A stretch of 64,000 nt of DNA from Phymatolithon calcareum (lineage: Eukaryota; Rhodophyta; Florideophyceae; Hapalidiales), in assembly GCA_977006965.1 (NCBI GenBank), contig OZ345377.1, forward strand, positions 2,108,001 to 2,172,000, written 5' to 3'. A program made the position numbers and the translations under genes. Position 1 is the first letter of the stretch; every line of letters starts with the position of its first letter. The notes beneath the pieces are model-generated. The model worked only from the letters and a program-made list of their open reading frames with translations, did no database searches and had not been told where the DNA came from. This document shows, piece after piece, positions 33,796 through 47,311 of this stretch.

Positions 33796-34204
33796 ACCAG
33801 GATAACAATTATTCTATGTCACCCTGAACACTGGGGGTAGGAGAGGCTATTTGAAAACCACGAAAGTAGTGAAACCTGTTCTTGAACATGAGACTGCCTT
33901 CAACGCCTAGAATAAGTGATGCTTCTCCTGCCGCCTTGTGGTGTGATCGAAGTTTACGGCATGTGTTTGTGAATGCATTGGTAAGCATTGCAATGCTTTT
34001 TTCTCTCCCAAAAGATTTTCTATACCGAGAGTTTTTAGTCCAGCCCATCAATGCCAAATTCGTCTGCTTCCTCCATTCAACTGGATTGACTTTGTCTCGC
34101 CTTGGGGATGGTGCGGATACGCGGCTCAATAGTCTTTCGTTTTAGTTCTCTCTCCGCTCTCGGTTAAAGACTTTGTTGCGGATCTCTCCACACTATTAGT
34201 ACAA

Positions 34205-34420
34205 AAAAGGGCCGGCACATGTTCCAAGAAACTACAGACCAATTTCGCTATTAAGCCAAATCAGAAAAATCTTTGATTGGGCGATGGAGTCTGCTATACG
34301 TCAACGGTACAGATTCCACCGATTCCCATTGGATTCGCAAAGAACATGCGGGATATGTAATGATTTATTTAAAAGCTCCCAACGCCTCGCCTAGGAGTAA
34401 CAGGGTAAGAACGAGGGGAC
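34205..34420 (+). mobile_element. Small LINE RT remnant plus dispersed repeat
   Basis: 34218-34310 reads VPRNYRPISLLSQIRKIF, an RT finger motif. After ~34360 it switches to the dispersed repeat also seen at 12250 and 44258 (CCTAGGAGTAACAGGG). The join is probably an internal deletion. Confidence 0.6.
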
Positions 34421-36768
34421 TGGACTTGCGATTCTGAGGTCACAAAGCACAATGAAGAGAGGTCACCGCTTCGTCGCAGTTCTGGACCTATCGTCAGACG
34501 GGCCTTCTTGACATTTCATCAAAATCGCGGAATAGACCAAGTCAAAAACTTCCTTATTACCAGTCATTATTTCGTGGACAGGTTACGAGGACGCGGCATA
34601 GATTTTCAGTGTCTGATTTCACATGCAGTGTTGATTTTCAAACTTTCGCTTCAGATCATTTTGCACTCTTTTGAGCAAAACCTTGAAACTTCACGAAAAG
34701 TTTGGTTGAAAAGCAATTCCATTTCCGAAAACTAAAAATCGTTATGAGAAAAATTGTCCCCAGCCGGGGAGGTGGTTCACATAGTGGCGACTGTAAGTTG
34801 ACAGATTTATCATGATGGGAAATGGCTTTCATACTTCTTGTTATACCTCCCTAGTCGACGGAATCTGTGGAAGAGGGAGTGAAACCGCAACCGGAACATG
34901 CCAGAAAACTTAGATTGCGCCAGTTTGCGGCACTCGATTGATGAGTTCCGCAATTTTCGAAGAGTGGCAAATGCAAAATTGACCAGGTGTATGTTTTCTC
35001 CTAAGGTTGGTGTGATCGCTTTTCAGCTATCGTCCCGTCACTCGCGATAATTTTGCTTCGCATCCGGGTGATATTCCAGAAGCAAGGAATCATGACCAAC
35101 GGTAGATTTCCTCCAGAAACCTGTGCCAAAGATGGCAGAGAAGCCTAAGGCGATTGACGGAGAAGCAAAGACTGTTTTTACACGGAGTTCCAGAAGGTAC
35201 ATCCATCGTTGTATTAGACGATCGGCCATTTTACCTTCCGTCTAAATTGCAGTTACATGACTTCGAAACCGCGCTTTTCATTTGCACTATATGTCCCACA
35301 AGTGCCTTGCAGAAGGGGTGTCGTCAAACCCCGAAGCAAGAGGTTTCGGGCAGAATTCGAGGCTGATCAGTGCAAACTATGGAAAACATCGAAAATTGGG
35401 ACCCAAAAATTCCAACAGGTGCTTCAAACCCCAAAACCTTCGGTTCTCCGATCCGAAACGCTCTGCCACTACATATTGCGTTCTCTGTTGTTTCCTTCAT
35501 TGCTAGAAAAACCCTATTCCGAAGAAAACGAGCACACCATTTACAAAGTTGTGCAAGAAATATCAAATAGTAAATCTGCTCTTTGATTTCGTGCCGTAGA
35601 GCTAAATTGTGTTTTGCCGCCTTTCCACACTGGCTGAACAGTGCAATGATTCGCAATTGCATGTACTTTACTCGTGTGCCTCAAACATAAGGGAACTCTT
35701 TGGTGCGAGCACTGAACGCACATGGCAGAATGAGATACAATTGCACGAGAATGAAGACAGCTATATCCTGGAAGCTCCTTTTTTGATGTTGATGATTGCG
35801 TCAAATCTTTGGATTCATGGGCAAACTTTTTGAAAAACGTCATTTTTAAACTCGTTATATCCTTGGAATACCTTGAGGGAAAGTTCGCATAGATGTAAGA
35901 TGTGTATCACAGACACATACGCGAATGGAACGAAAATGACATCAGTCCGCGTTCACTTTGCAGAGTACAGCGATATATTTGTGCGGAAAGTCGAACTGTT
36001 GTGCGGACATACCTGACTGAGAAGGGACATGCAATATTTTCTCCAGCCACATCTGCAAAATTTGTGTCTGTGTCCACAAAACACGAAGTCATACTCGAAG
36101 CTAGCACTTGCGTCCTTCTGTCCATGATTTCAGCGCGCCGTACATAGCTCTTTCGAAGTTGTACGGAGAACCTAAAAATTAGGAAAAAGTACGAGCAGCT
36201 AAATTCACTTTGTCTGCTATGATACTTCATATAGACTCACAGCTCTTCCAAAAGAAAATGGAGCACGTCGAGGACAATTCACAGATATTTCGGCGAAAAT
36301 TTGTTGAGCGTGCATGAGCAGAAGAAGCATAAAATCTATCCGAATCCTGCGGAACGGCTCTTTCGGACGGAAAAGAAGCATTGTGTCGTCTCCGCAAAAG
36401 AGACTTTCGAACTCTGATTCGTGTACTCTAATATCCGCGCAAAGTGCTCGATTGAGCCTTCCAAACAGCGCTCTGTCGGCTTTTCTTCAATACCTGACGT
36501 CCTGAACAACGAAGTGTTGAGCCGTGAAAATCCTGTCAGCACCTCTTCGTCGAGTTTTGACTCACCTTCTGTTGGAATTGAAGCCGGTGAATTATGTTCC
36601 ATAGTGTTTGCAGCCATAGATATTGACGGATGCAATGAGGACGTCGAAGTGGAAGCCAATTAAACTAAACTGGCGAAAAATACTCGTGCAAATCGTGGCC
36701 GTCAGCTAGCCCGATCCGCATAGTTGAGCTGTTATGAGTCCGGCTGTAGGCCATACACTAACTATTAC
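34421..36768. other. Gene-poor stretch
   Basis: Frames up to ~110 codons occur in several phases, but none begins at a convincing ATG with a known domain. An old, broken gene cannot be excluded around 35150-36660. Confidence 0.35.
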
Positions 36769-37397
36769 TTTTTTTCAATTGAAATTTATTTAAAAGCCTC
36801 ACAATCTTACAAAAACACGGGCAAGGCTTCCTCAGTTGGTACCTTCCAGCGTGTAGACCGTTGAAACGTACCGTCTGACATAGGCGGTGGGGAACGTTTG
36901 GAACCTAGATCGTCCTACCTACTATGTGGTGTTCTTATGAGTTCGCAATGGGTTGTCCCGCTAATAGGCTTCGTGTCCTAAGGGACAACTACGTAACTTT
37001 TCGTTTTTCCTTCAGCGCAATCCTTCTTCTTTTCCATGCACTCGATGATGATCTTGCTGAATAGAAAGAGCTCGTTAAGTGCTTTCTCGGTGTCCAGTCT
37101 TTTGTCTCTTTTCAGTTCATATCCTGACAGATTGTTTTGCAGTGTTTCAATATGCTGTCGAGCTCGATTTCCAAATTTTTCCACCATGCTTGTTGTAGAC
37201 ACCTGCGGAAATCTTCCGCATATGCACTGAAGCGCTAATTGCCTGTGCTTCACCTTCGGGCTTTTGAGGATTGCTGGTAGTTCTCTCGTATTTTCATACG
37301 GGATTCTCCTCTTCCTCTTCAATACGAGACGATCTCCTTCCATTGTAAGGAATTTTGGTCTAATCATTTCGGCAGACTGTTTTGCTTGAATTTGCTT
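36769..37397 (-). mobile_element. 5'-truncated LINE, family B-like
   Basis: A T-run at 36769-36775, then ~200 bases of 3' end (its reverse complement is found at 51175-51290), then an open coding remnant (36978-37367) with KRKRRIPYENTRELPAI and KHRQLALQCICGRFPQ. It was truncated after the segment TTCAAGCAAAACAGTCTGC. Confidence 0.82.
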
Positions 37398-39430
37398 GGT
37401 TACTTCCGGAAACGCTTCCCTGTTTTACGAACGATTTCTGTTCCAAAGTCCTCGCTCTCCACTTCGACGCCTCATGTTAGCCGTTACCGGAATACGGTAC
37501 GATATCTACGAAAATATGACTCCATTTGCACTCTACGGAGCGTTCACAACATTGGAAGAAGAGAGCAACGCTTGGTATGCATCCTTCGTTGCTACAGCTC
37601 GAAATGCCTCCGCCCTCGCGTTCAAATTTCCCCGCAAATCGCCTAGAATAAGATGGAGTCAGCGCAGCGTTAACAAAGATGCATGAAGCAACCTCTGTGG
37701 CATATGTCTTGCGTTATAAAATGTCCGTTTACAATTCCTTTGAAATTTCCGGAAGGGTATTCAGAATGTGTATTGGCAGTTAGCTTTCTACAGAAACTTG
37801 TCAAAAGTCGTTTGCATACATGACGCGCTCACAATGGGTATATCCATCTCAATTTTCGTAGTAGTGGCCAGCATTCAAACGTGACATCATGGTCAATGCG
37901 CAATTTTCCATGAACGACGATGTCGCTTCGGCGTTTCGACAAGCAATGGAGAGATTCTAGCAATAATCTCGCTGACATGAGTGTTGGAAAACGCTTCCGC
38001 CGGTCGGACGTGAAGGGGATGCCACCTTCCTTTATATTTTCGTGAGCCTCCGTCGGAGTGACCAGCGACATGTTCCGGTGCAGGCAATGCGGGTTGGCGG
38101 AGCTGATCGGGTTGCGATGCCAAGCGAGTGATGAGGAAGGAATACGAGCACGGCTGCTGAATGTGGGCGGCCGTGGTGACTGTGGTATGCGTCGCAGACT
38201 GAGGGGACGTTGAAAATTTGACGTCAAGGTCGCCAGCAAACGTCGAGCGGCTTATATAGGCAGTCGTCGGAGGCAGTGGGATGCTGAATCATCGATGAAA
38301 TGCATGGCTGAAGGTAGTCGCCGGAAAGATAAGGAGATTGATTGGACCACATGCTCGCATGTGGCCCGTCATATAGGATAGGGAATAGCCCCTGCAAATC
38401 AGCGACCCTTCCTTACGAAACATTACGCAGTCCTTGTAGCCTTTAAATAGTTCCTTCGTACGATTTCCCACAGCAGCAAGAAGAGTAAATCGGTGACAGT
38501 AGCCGTCGATGTTTCCAATGACTGAAAGCATCATATTGTCTGAAGTGGATATTGCATAACAGTGCTGCGCCTTGCTTAATCAACAAATCCCCCCTCCCTT
38601 GCCCAGTTACCATTTTTGGTTCCAAGCATACCGTCTAGGAGAGGGTTCGCGGTTTCACCGACACACGTCTGGTTGTTGTCGTCCTCATGGGCGAACGTTC
38701 ACTATTCGAGGCTGGTGATCATGTCTACGTCACGGATGCGGTGTAATACCGCCACGCGCGTGCGTGGCAGTGAGCTTTTAGCCAGTTTTTTCCACTGATT
38801 TGCAAGGAGACTCAAACTGGATTTCTGCAATGGCAGCGGCACCCATAGATGGTGCAAGAACATCAAAACCGAACAAACCAGTCTCGCGCAGCGGGGCCCT
38901 GTGCAAGTCCCATGGTTCAGCGGAATACGCTTCCGAATTCAGCATCCTTACCGAGAATGAGTACAGAAGGGTCTTCGCGCTACCACATTTGCATGAATGA
39001 ACTCCAAAGCGTAAACGCGGCGATAATTGTCAAAGAGAATCTTCTCAGGTTGTTTCATCACGATGCGCAGTAGGGCTAAGAGAGCCACACCATTAAAATC
39101 TCCCTTCCGTGCCCTTTTTCGTCGTGTCATCAGACGGAAAAATAATCTGCGGAACTCTTCAACCGAGAAGAACGAACTTGCTCGTACAGAAGTTATCTTT
39201 GACCGAAATTCTGCCGAGAGTGCCCATCTTCGCCGATTTCGTCTCCTGGCAAAGATATGACTGACTTATGATGCTGCTCCGCAGACAATGATAAATTTTG
39301 TCGACTTGCAGCATACCCTAAACGTGCTATTGCCCCCTCTGTCCCATAGATGAACATATCAGGCACGCTAAACCTATTCCGAGTCCTCATTACCAGTGAA
39401 AATATTTGGGACTGGAATTGCGGACTTTTA
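37398..39430. other. Intergenic, no supported gene
   Basis: A 136-codon minus-strand frame at 37829-38239 has no ATG at its start and no domain I know. The remainder is short frames. Confidence 0.35.
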
Positions 39431-39439
39431 CAGACTGGT

Positions 39440-40440
39440 AGTGCGGACGCAAAAATCGAATTCTCAAGATGGTCCCTGCGTCAGCTTACGACCGTGTCCA
39501 GCGAAACATCTTGATGCGTCGAGTTCGAGAATGTCTACCCCCGGATATTGCAGAGATTATCAATACCTATTGAAACCGTCATGGGTCTGTTCTGCAGGTG
39601 ATAAGGAGAAAGACTCGTCTTCTGAACGACCACGAAGTCCAACAGGGCTCCCATCTAAGTCCGTGCCTCTATCATGTGTTCATGGACACATTTTTCGAGA
39701 TGATCGAGAAGGCACCCGGGCATATGTCAAAGTACCCCGCAATCCTGTTTGCCGACGACGTACAAGTGCAAGCGACAAACTTCGATGGAATGCAATGGCT
39801 CCTTGATACAGCGTCGCGATGGAACAGGGAGAATGGCATGACGTAGAACACGAAGAAGGAATAGGCGAAATCCTTATATACGCCGGGCTATTCAAGCGAA
39901 AGTTACGGCTACCAGAAGCTGAGCTGAACTCCTTAAAACAAGACGCCTGGAATATCTGGGTACAACCGGTAACAACACGGGTATCACCGTACACGAATCT
40001 CGAAAGCGAAGGGAATTATCCTGGGTCTTCGAGGTATTGGAATGAATTCGATTGGTCTTTGAACAACGAAGAATATATCAATCTATATGACCCTCGTGTA
40101 ATGTAGTGGAAGTATGCCTTGCACCTTACCCCGTGGACGAGATCCATCGAAGCTCAAATCAACGGGGCAAAAGGTTTGTTCTCCTCCGTCATCCTAGGAC
40201 GCTTTGCGCTCCGCCTCCAAAACTGAATGCGGTCGCCCTGCAAAATCAAGCCCCGAGATACTTCGTTGTGCTACTACTGGAGGAGAACTTGAAAAGAAAA
40301 AAGCCAAACGACGAAGGAAAAGCTGAAGCCCGTCGTTATGCAGAGAGATATTACGTACATGAAACAGCACGATTTGATAAGCGAGCAGGTCGAACGGGCT
40401 GAACGAGAATAGGGGATGTGATAACTACAGTTTAAGCAAA
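39440..40440 (+). mobile_element. Degraded LINE RT remnant
   Basis: Across broken frames: MVPASAYDRVQRNIL (~39470), QGSHLSPCLYHVFMD and ILFADDVQVQ (39640-39770), then thumb-like pieces to ~40400 (…AEARRYAERYY). Several stops interrupt it, so it is an old copy. A GTGC-to-QGSH change alters the usual QGSPLSP. Confidence 0.7.
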
Positions 40441-40527
40441 CACAGTCTGTAAGCAATGCATCACAGCTGACAGTACTTGACAGTGCTTCGCAACTCTCAG
40501 TATGCTTTACAGCTAACAGTGCATTAC

Positions 40528-40725
40528 AGCAGTAAGCAATGGTCTTGGGTTTTGCCTTGGTGCTCCTTGGTGTCCTGAGTACGTATCGGAACCTTCGGTA
40601 CTGTTATGAATGTAATGCTATTGCAAAGTTTTGCTGTAAATGGAAGCTGTCTGGACTATTGAAGGTACCTAGGTATATAGGGTATAAGGGAGTATGATAG
40701 TGGCGTTGAGCACCACAAGCAGGCT
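40528..40725 (+). repeat. Dispersed repeat pair, copy 1 (possible LTR-like)
   Basis: Alignable with 56318-56510: GGTTTTGCCTTGGTGCTCCT, AGTACGTATCGGAACCT, ACTGTTATGAATGTAATGCT, GGGAGTATGATAGTGGCGTT. Both copies are plus-strand, non-coding and embedded in CTGTAAGC/ACAGTG-rich DNA. Possibly solo LTRs, but no boundaries were fixed. Confidence 0.5.
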
Positions 40726-40959
40726 GCGACCAGGCGGACTTGGAGAGTTTGTATGGCGCTTTCCCGATCTTCATCTTCCTCAGCTATACTTTGTGACTTT
40801 CGAGTCTCCAGGCCGGCGACCCTATCGCGGGCAGACTGTTGACGCGCCGGATTTTCTTGTCTTCCGATTTCCCTTGTTAGAAACAGGTAGACGAATATTC
40901 GCAGAAGTGAGTCAGATAGCGGTCGCATCTTTCTTTTCAACGTCCGGTACGTAGGAGTA

Positions 40960-42990
40960 TAGTTCCCTCAGAGCGTAAGATTTGGGTGTGTTTGGGAGCT
41001 CGCCGAGCAGATCTGCGATATATGTGGATTAAGATGCGAGATAATGGCCGGCAGCAGTGGAGAGGAGTCGGTCGTGGTGGCTTCGATGGGTGGCGACGTA
41101 AGCGGCCGTGTAGGGTACGCAGAGTGGGATATATCGTGAGTAAAGGTCTGAGGAGAGAGACCGCATAGGTGGACGTACGTCTCCAGAGCTGTCATCGCAG
41201 ATTGGATAGCGGCGGTAGTGGGGACAGCGGCGTCGACGGAATTGGTGGCAGGAGCAGGCGATGGTCGCCGTTGGGATGGGTAAGCTATAGACCGAACGGT
41301 GTAGTCGAGATCATGCTTTCGGTTCTTGCACTTTGGGCGCTTTAGCGTGCAAGTGGTTAGCGACGTAGGCCCCTAGCCCGTTGGCTTCTAACCTTTATCT
41401 TTACTCATCGGGGGGTGGTCTTCTGCTGACCCTGCGAGCCAAGAGACGCTCACAGACGACATGCGCCAGTCTCTAGTCTCGTGCTTGGGCTTCCTCGTGA
41501 GAGTGCAGTAGGCTCCACGTATGCGAAGTACGCGTAGAGCAGTCCACAAAGTTTGTGAGTAGCGAAACTGTCAAAGAGGCAGAAGAATATTCTTGTTCAG
41601 AGAATGACGTAGTGGAAGCAATGAAGGACGTTGAATGTCTCAAGGACGTTCACGACTTGAGGAAATTTCAAATGCGGAACAGCAAGCAGTATTGAAGAAG
41701 AACTGCAGAAGAGCAGGAAGAATATAGAACATCTGTGACGATTCCGATTGAATTGACCAAACTATCACGGATGCTCTGCCTAAGGGCCAGGACGACAGTG
41801 CTGATATTTTATTGAGCGCCATTGTGGAGAAAATCAATACTGGGCGAGTACTTTGGTATCACAGCGGTAATTGACCTGTTTCCGCTCCCCCGCATGATAT
41901 CATCATTGAAGATGAGCTCTTATATTTTTGAAGCAACGGATTAGTTGTTTATCAAAAAGATGATGCTCCGATTTTCCAACCGGGTCGCACCTCTTTGAGG
42001 GACGGATTCTGAAGATTGACTGTGTAGAGATATAGATGTTAAGTTCGCAGAAGGTGGACACTTTGGGCAGCTATGAGCTGTTGTGACATCAAGTACAACT
42101 CGTATCTGTTAAAGTCTACTGTAGGCGTGAGGATATGAAGCTGTTCTAGGACAACTTCGAAAGCCTACGTTAAAGAAAAAGACCTCTGTAGCACTCTTAA
42201 GACTGTGCGGGAGCAGCGCTTCGGTACTTTTTCATTCCAGTATATCGCCTGATACTTAACAATGGACTTGCCGTTTTCCATATTTTCAATTAAGGTGATT
42301 CTGTAGAGTGTTTGGAAGTCTAGCGCCTTTTCCTTTGTTAGTTCTCACTTTTCTTATCTCTTGTGAAAGGTCTCCAAGTCATGTTCTCACCTTAGGACCA
42401 TGCAAACGTGCGCCATCATGCATACGTGCATACTTAAGAGCATCCCGTGCGCCTTGCGACGCCACAGGGCGACACCAGTGCGCATACGCTAGACGAAGCC
42501 TGGCACAAGAACAGGCTATAAGTAGCGTATTTATAGCTCTCAGCAAATCGACAAGAAAGGTTTCCAAGAGGTTGTCGGTCCAGAAGCCTGAACACTGCAA
42601 CCAAAGAGGCGCGCTAACTCTCACGGAACATGCGCTGCTATTACCAAACTACGGCCTCTCTGATTGTCAAAAGCGCATCCGAGCATCTCAGCGTGTCTAA
42701 AGCGCAATTTAACTCCACTTCAACACCGTTCCTCTCGTGCCTGCTATGACCAGCTCAGAAATCACAGAGCAAGCGCTTAACCGCTAGCGGCCCACGAAGG
42801 GCATCGAGAAACTCTCCACCGACGCCAGCAACTAGCTCGACTGGAAGGTGTGCGTACTTGCAGTCGTGCAGGGCCAACTATCAGACGGGCTGCTCACCCG
42901 GTGCCCAATCCGACGACAAAGTAAGAGCCTGCTCAAGCGTTTCCGCCGGGCGAAAATCCGATGACTTCAATGTTTCTCTCAAGCGGAAAC
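40960..42990. other. Gene-poor stretch
   Basis: No supported gene. Part of 42300-42990 may belong to the decayed retroelement that follows, but I could not align it to a known domain. Confidence 0.35.
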
Positions 42991-43039
42991 GATTTTACAT
43001 ATCCTTGCCGACGATCGACCACCCGAAGATCATCATCGC

Positions 43040-44150
43040 CTAAGGATTCAAGCGCCCCAATTTCACCTTCCAATTCGACAGCGAAGTTCCGAAATCGCTG
43101 CAGCGCGCCCATCGCTCAAGTGCAACAGTCGACAAAGTGCTCAAGCGCCTCCAGAACGTATTTGCACACGCCCATCCGGCCGCACTCAGGCGGTTCGTCT
43201 TGCAGCAGCCGCAATTGCGCGGAATAATGTAACTGCGCAAGTAAGTACAAATGCGCCCAGTGCGCAGCAGGAAAACTTACTCGCGCACACCACGGCCTTG
43301 TACGTCGGGTACCCGAAACGCCACTAAGCTAACCTGAGACGCAGCCGAAACCCTCACGCGCTCTACGAGCGGTAACCTGTTCTTCATGTCTGTAACAGAC
43401 CAGACCACGGCCAGATCACCGTGCTGCCCACAGCCACCAAACACGCCGCAGGGAAGCGCCTCGTTTGATGCAATACGCACGCTCTAGAGCGAGATATAAA
43501 ATTCTCCGATTGCACGCCGACGGTGTTGATGAGCTGATTATACACACAGCTCCTAACAGGCCCAAGAGCGATGGACAGTCAGAAAGAGCCATACGTACAT
43601 TCAAAGCATGCATTCGAGCGCACCTCACAGCAACCCGCATTCCGCATAAAATTGGGACTACAAACTTCAAGACTGTGTCGCTAAGCTCAACGCCCTTCCC
43701 AGCCTCCATATCAGTGCGTCTCCACACGAGCGTCTCTTCGGAAAGCCTGCCAAGCTACTTCTAAACATCCCATTCGATTCCACTGGCTTCGTGCCAAGCA
43801 GGTCTCACCAGCAACACAGTTTTGACGTACGAGTCCTTCCCGTGCGCTTTCTCGCGCCTGCATCTGATGCACTCGTCTTCGAGCAGCACGTGGACTCTCG
43901 CAAGGAGTTGCAAGGACGTGCTGCCGACTTCGTACCGTAAATACACGTTCGCGCTCCAAGTTCCACGCTTGACGAAAGAGCAAAGCGAGATGACGCCAAA
44001 GCCGCAGAAACACCTCTCAAAAGTACTCTCGAACAACGGGCCACGTCAATCACCTACAATTGAACACTACGCCCTCGGGAAAAACTACAAATGCCAGATC
44101 GCTTTCGTGACAAACCCACAGAACAACTCAACTTCGATCTCGCTGCATAT
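43040..44150 (+). mobile_element. Copia-like retrotransposon integrase remnant
   Basis: Read across frames: a pre-integrase-like stretch (KRLQNVFAHAHPAALRRFV ~43130), a Cys pair and basic block KCAQCAAGKLTR (~43250), the integrase core with LRLHADGVDEL and HTAPNRPKSDGQSER (43505-43600), and a later SPHERLFGKPAKLLLNI (~43720). The spacing from HADG to QSER is shorter than the usual D-35-E, implying an internal deletion. I found no LTR pair or RT for it. Confidence 0.65.
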
Positions 44151-44257
44151 GGAGTAAGCATAAATCTTCAGCAGATGCTTCGCTGCCTCCCTGAATGTCT
44201 CTGTACAATCTGATATTGGCCCTGATGTGGAAGATGAGTAACAAGAAACTCACACTT

Positions 44258-44373
44258 GCCCTTGTTACTAGAGAAATAGGAATCAAGAAGGTCATGAGTG
44301 ACCAGTCTACGCTACATTAGACAATCGTTCGAAGAGCTAGCCCTGTTACTCCTAGGTGAGGCGCTGGGAACAT
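44258..44373 (-). repeat. Dispersed repeat, copy 2
   Basis: Reverse complement of 12250-12372, sharing CCTAGGAGTAACAGGGC and GACTGGTCACTCATGACCTT. Confidence 0.6.
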
Positions 44374-45118
44374 TTCTACAAAGCTTTAAGATTTAAGTTA
44401 AATATCCCTAGTTTTGGGCCAGTACTGTCCTAGACGGCTGGGTAAATTGATCAAATACTCCACTGTCATTTTTTTGTTCTGTTTAGAATGCATTTTTAAC
44501 TCCAGAGGGTTTGTCGTGCGATTTTGTTTAGAAGGTTTGTATAAGATAGGCCTGCTTCTCCGGTCAGAGAAAAAACTCAGCGCAATATTGTTTGGATCAG
44601 GGAACGATACAAGCCGACAGTTGTTCGGATGTTCTCCATAGCTTTGACGTAGCACTCTCTCCTACTGCTCCTGAATTCTCGGATTACCATGTCGACTGCA
44701 GACAAAGAGAGGACCCATTCCTGGAGTGCCGATTCTATGTTTAGCAGATACGTCTCTTTCTTCTATCGACGAGGCCCCCAATGACTGATATGCTCAATTT
44801 TGAAGGAAAGAACGCTTTTTTTACCATTTGATTTTACCATACCAGAAACGACGATGTCGGGAGCGCAATTATAAGTTTTATATGTGCTATATGTTCGAGA
44901 CACATAGTCGCGTTGGACGTGCCTAAACGTGATTCTCAACACAGCCCGGCTGCGGAGAAAATAAGCCGCGGCGACATACTTTGGGACAGGTGTGTTTTCT
45001 GAGGTCGAAGCGCTCCAAAGAGTGCTGCGATCCACGGAAATGGACCAGAAAACTCAGCGCCATACGAGAAGAGAAATTCGAATTAAGGAGATTTTTCAAG
45101 AATAGAGCTCTTCCGCCA
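44374..45118. other. Intergenic, no supported gene
   Basis: Short frames only; nothing recognised up to the target duplication at 45119. Confidence 0.35.
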
Positions 45119-45838
45119 CGGAAGAGTGAGAAGAAGAAGAAGTGTAAGTTTTTTATTTAAAAGTTACCAACGCATCTGCAGACGCTTGGGGCAACTTTGC
45201 GAAGGCCATTGGGCCACAAACAGGGTCTATCGTTCTTATATGTTAGCGTGGTCGATTTCGACACGATCTGGCCGAAATACCAAAACCTACCTCTGGCTTA
45301 GAGCCTCGAGGGGAAAAATATTCCACTGTCTTGAGTCGCCGGTTTCAGGTTTCGAGAGCAGCCTTGGCCGCCTGATACATTGCAAGGTTTTCGTCGAGTG
45401 CCCTCCTTGTAAAAGCTCTTTCTTCATATGATAGCTTGTCTCTTGATATGCCTGACTTGAGATCTTCGATAGCATCCTTCCCAGTTTGTCCAGTTATGTC
45501 TATGAGCTCGGAGATGCTCATAGGCGGGAACATTCCAAATGCCCATTTAATGGCCAGGGTCCTGTACCTCTTGACTTGAAGCACAAGTGAGGTGGCAGTG
45601 TGGTCTTGATACTCGGGATGGGGCGTTTTTTGCCTTTTTCCACTTTCGTGGCAGCTTCCAGGATCTTTTGTCTTTGGTATTGCTAGATGTTCATGCGAGG
45701 CGCAGTTTCATACGCCGCTCTGAAGAGGTGAGGGTTTACTTTGGCGTGGGTTACGTCCAGATTTGCATTTTCAATCTCCTTCGGGTGTTGCACCTGTGTC
45801 GGTTTTGACTCAAGATTTTCCGCGTGCCTCATTAGTCT

Positions 45839-46660
45839 TCACACGAACAATCTTGCAAGTATGTCACTTCTGTCCTTCGGCTTCACAATACGGCACATCG
45901 CTCTGCTTCTTTCCGCACTCCTTCTGTCCGGTTTCCCAAATATTTGGCCGAACAACATCGACTCCACCTTCTTGATCTCAAGCTCTACTTTGGGTGTCCA
46001 TGGTGTCAGATGTACTGCATACTCCCACCTCGATTGCATAAGAGACTTGTACAACCTGATTGATCTCGACGGGTGCACTCCGTTCGTGAAGACCCCAAGG
46101 CGCCTCAGCGTTCCAAGAACATTTTTGGAGTTCTTGATTCTTTCGACAAGTTTGAAATCTGATATCCCTTCCTCGGTTATCGTAACACCAAGGTATTTCA
46201 CTTCCCGTTCTTTCGTCATCTTCCTTCCCGACAGTTGGAATTGCAGTCGTGCCCTGGCCCTTGTCCATAGGATGGCACTTTTTGTCGTATTCCACTTCAT
46301 TTCATTCTTTTCTGCCCATTTCAAAGCCAGGCCCAGAATTTTCTGAAGCCCCTTTGTAGAGCTGGCTGTCAGCTTGACATCATCTGCAAAGAGCCTGCAC
46401 GGCTCTTTCGACACAGCTTCAGGGATTGAGTCGAGCTCCATGGCAAAGATGTCTATAAAAATATTGTAGAGACATGGGCTTAGGAGAGAGCCTTGTGCCA
46501 CCCCCTTGTCGATGGTGAACCATTCGCCGTTTTCATTCTCGATATATGACGGTTCCAAGAACGGCATAATCATCTCGGATATACTTGGGTCAAGGACCCT
46601 TCGTAATCTTCTGGCGAGCGTGTCTCTTGGGACCGAGTCGTATGCTGGCTTTAAGTCCAA
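45839..46660 (-). pseudogene. LINE reverse transcriptase palm/thumb
   Basis: 273-residue open stretch with DLKPAYDSVPRD (first catalytic Asp), GVAQGSLLSPCLYNIF and RLFADDVKL (catalytic Asp pair), and YKSLMQSRWEYAVHLTPW. The same frame continues upstream through the fingers (46763-46990) and the linker (47024 onward), broken only by point nonsense codons: two TGA where Gly is expected (QL*FQKNKG and PN*KAPGL) and one TAA. All RT motifs are intact, so decay is shallow. Confidence 0.85.
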
Positions 46661-47311
46661 GATAGCGACATAGCTGTGGCCTTGCTGTCGGAGAGCTTCT
46701 GCGTGGAGAAGGGCAAGCTCTGTCCCTTTGTTTTTCTGAAATCACAATTGAGATACATGAAATTAATAGTTTCGTCGTATCAGCTTGTCCAATGGCATCT
46801 CGATGATTTTCCGGGTATGGCTCAGCAGCGAGATGGGACGGTAGCTTTCCGGCTTGCTAGTTTCTCCGCCCTTGTCGATTGCGACAACTTTCGTTCTTTT
46901 CCACTCCAATGGGGCCGTTTGAAGTCGGCCACAGGCTTGCCATAACGCGAACAAAAGACTGGTGCTCAGGTTTGGGTCTATTTTCAGCATCTCGTTCTTA
47001 ACTTGGTCCAGTCCCGGGGCTTTTCAATTGGGACTCGATAAAATTGCCGATTCTATGTCATGGTGGAACGTCCAATCTGGGCTGAACTCTCTTGTATCGC
47101 CTCTCCATATATTTTTTGCAGAGCATACGTTGGCAATGTGAGCAAGGAACAGGCTCGGTGAGAGCTCCGTACCTTGCTTCATGTTCACCTTGTTTCTTCG
47201 TGTGAGAGCTCTTGCCATTTTCGATGTTTTCGCAATTGCGGTAGCCGCCAGTAGCTCGTCGAGTTCGTCGAGGAATCGGGAGTATGACCTGTTTTTCGCA
47301 GCCCACACTGC

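Noticed and set aside
37829-38239. 136-codon minus frame with Ser/Arg-rich start
   Set aside because: It opens at TTG; another frame over the same bases is equally open, and no domain is seen.
46730-47030. TGA read as an amino acid (altered genetic code)
   Set aside because: Stops of many kinds break other mobile-element frames, and the host genes use TAG and TAA normally with no internal TGA.
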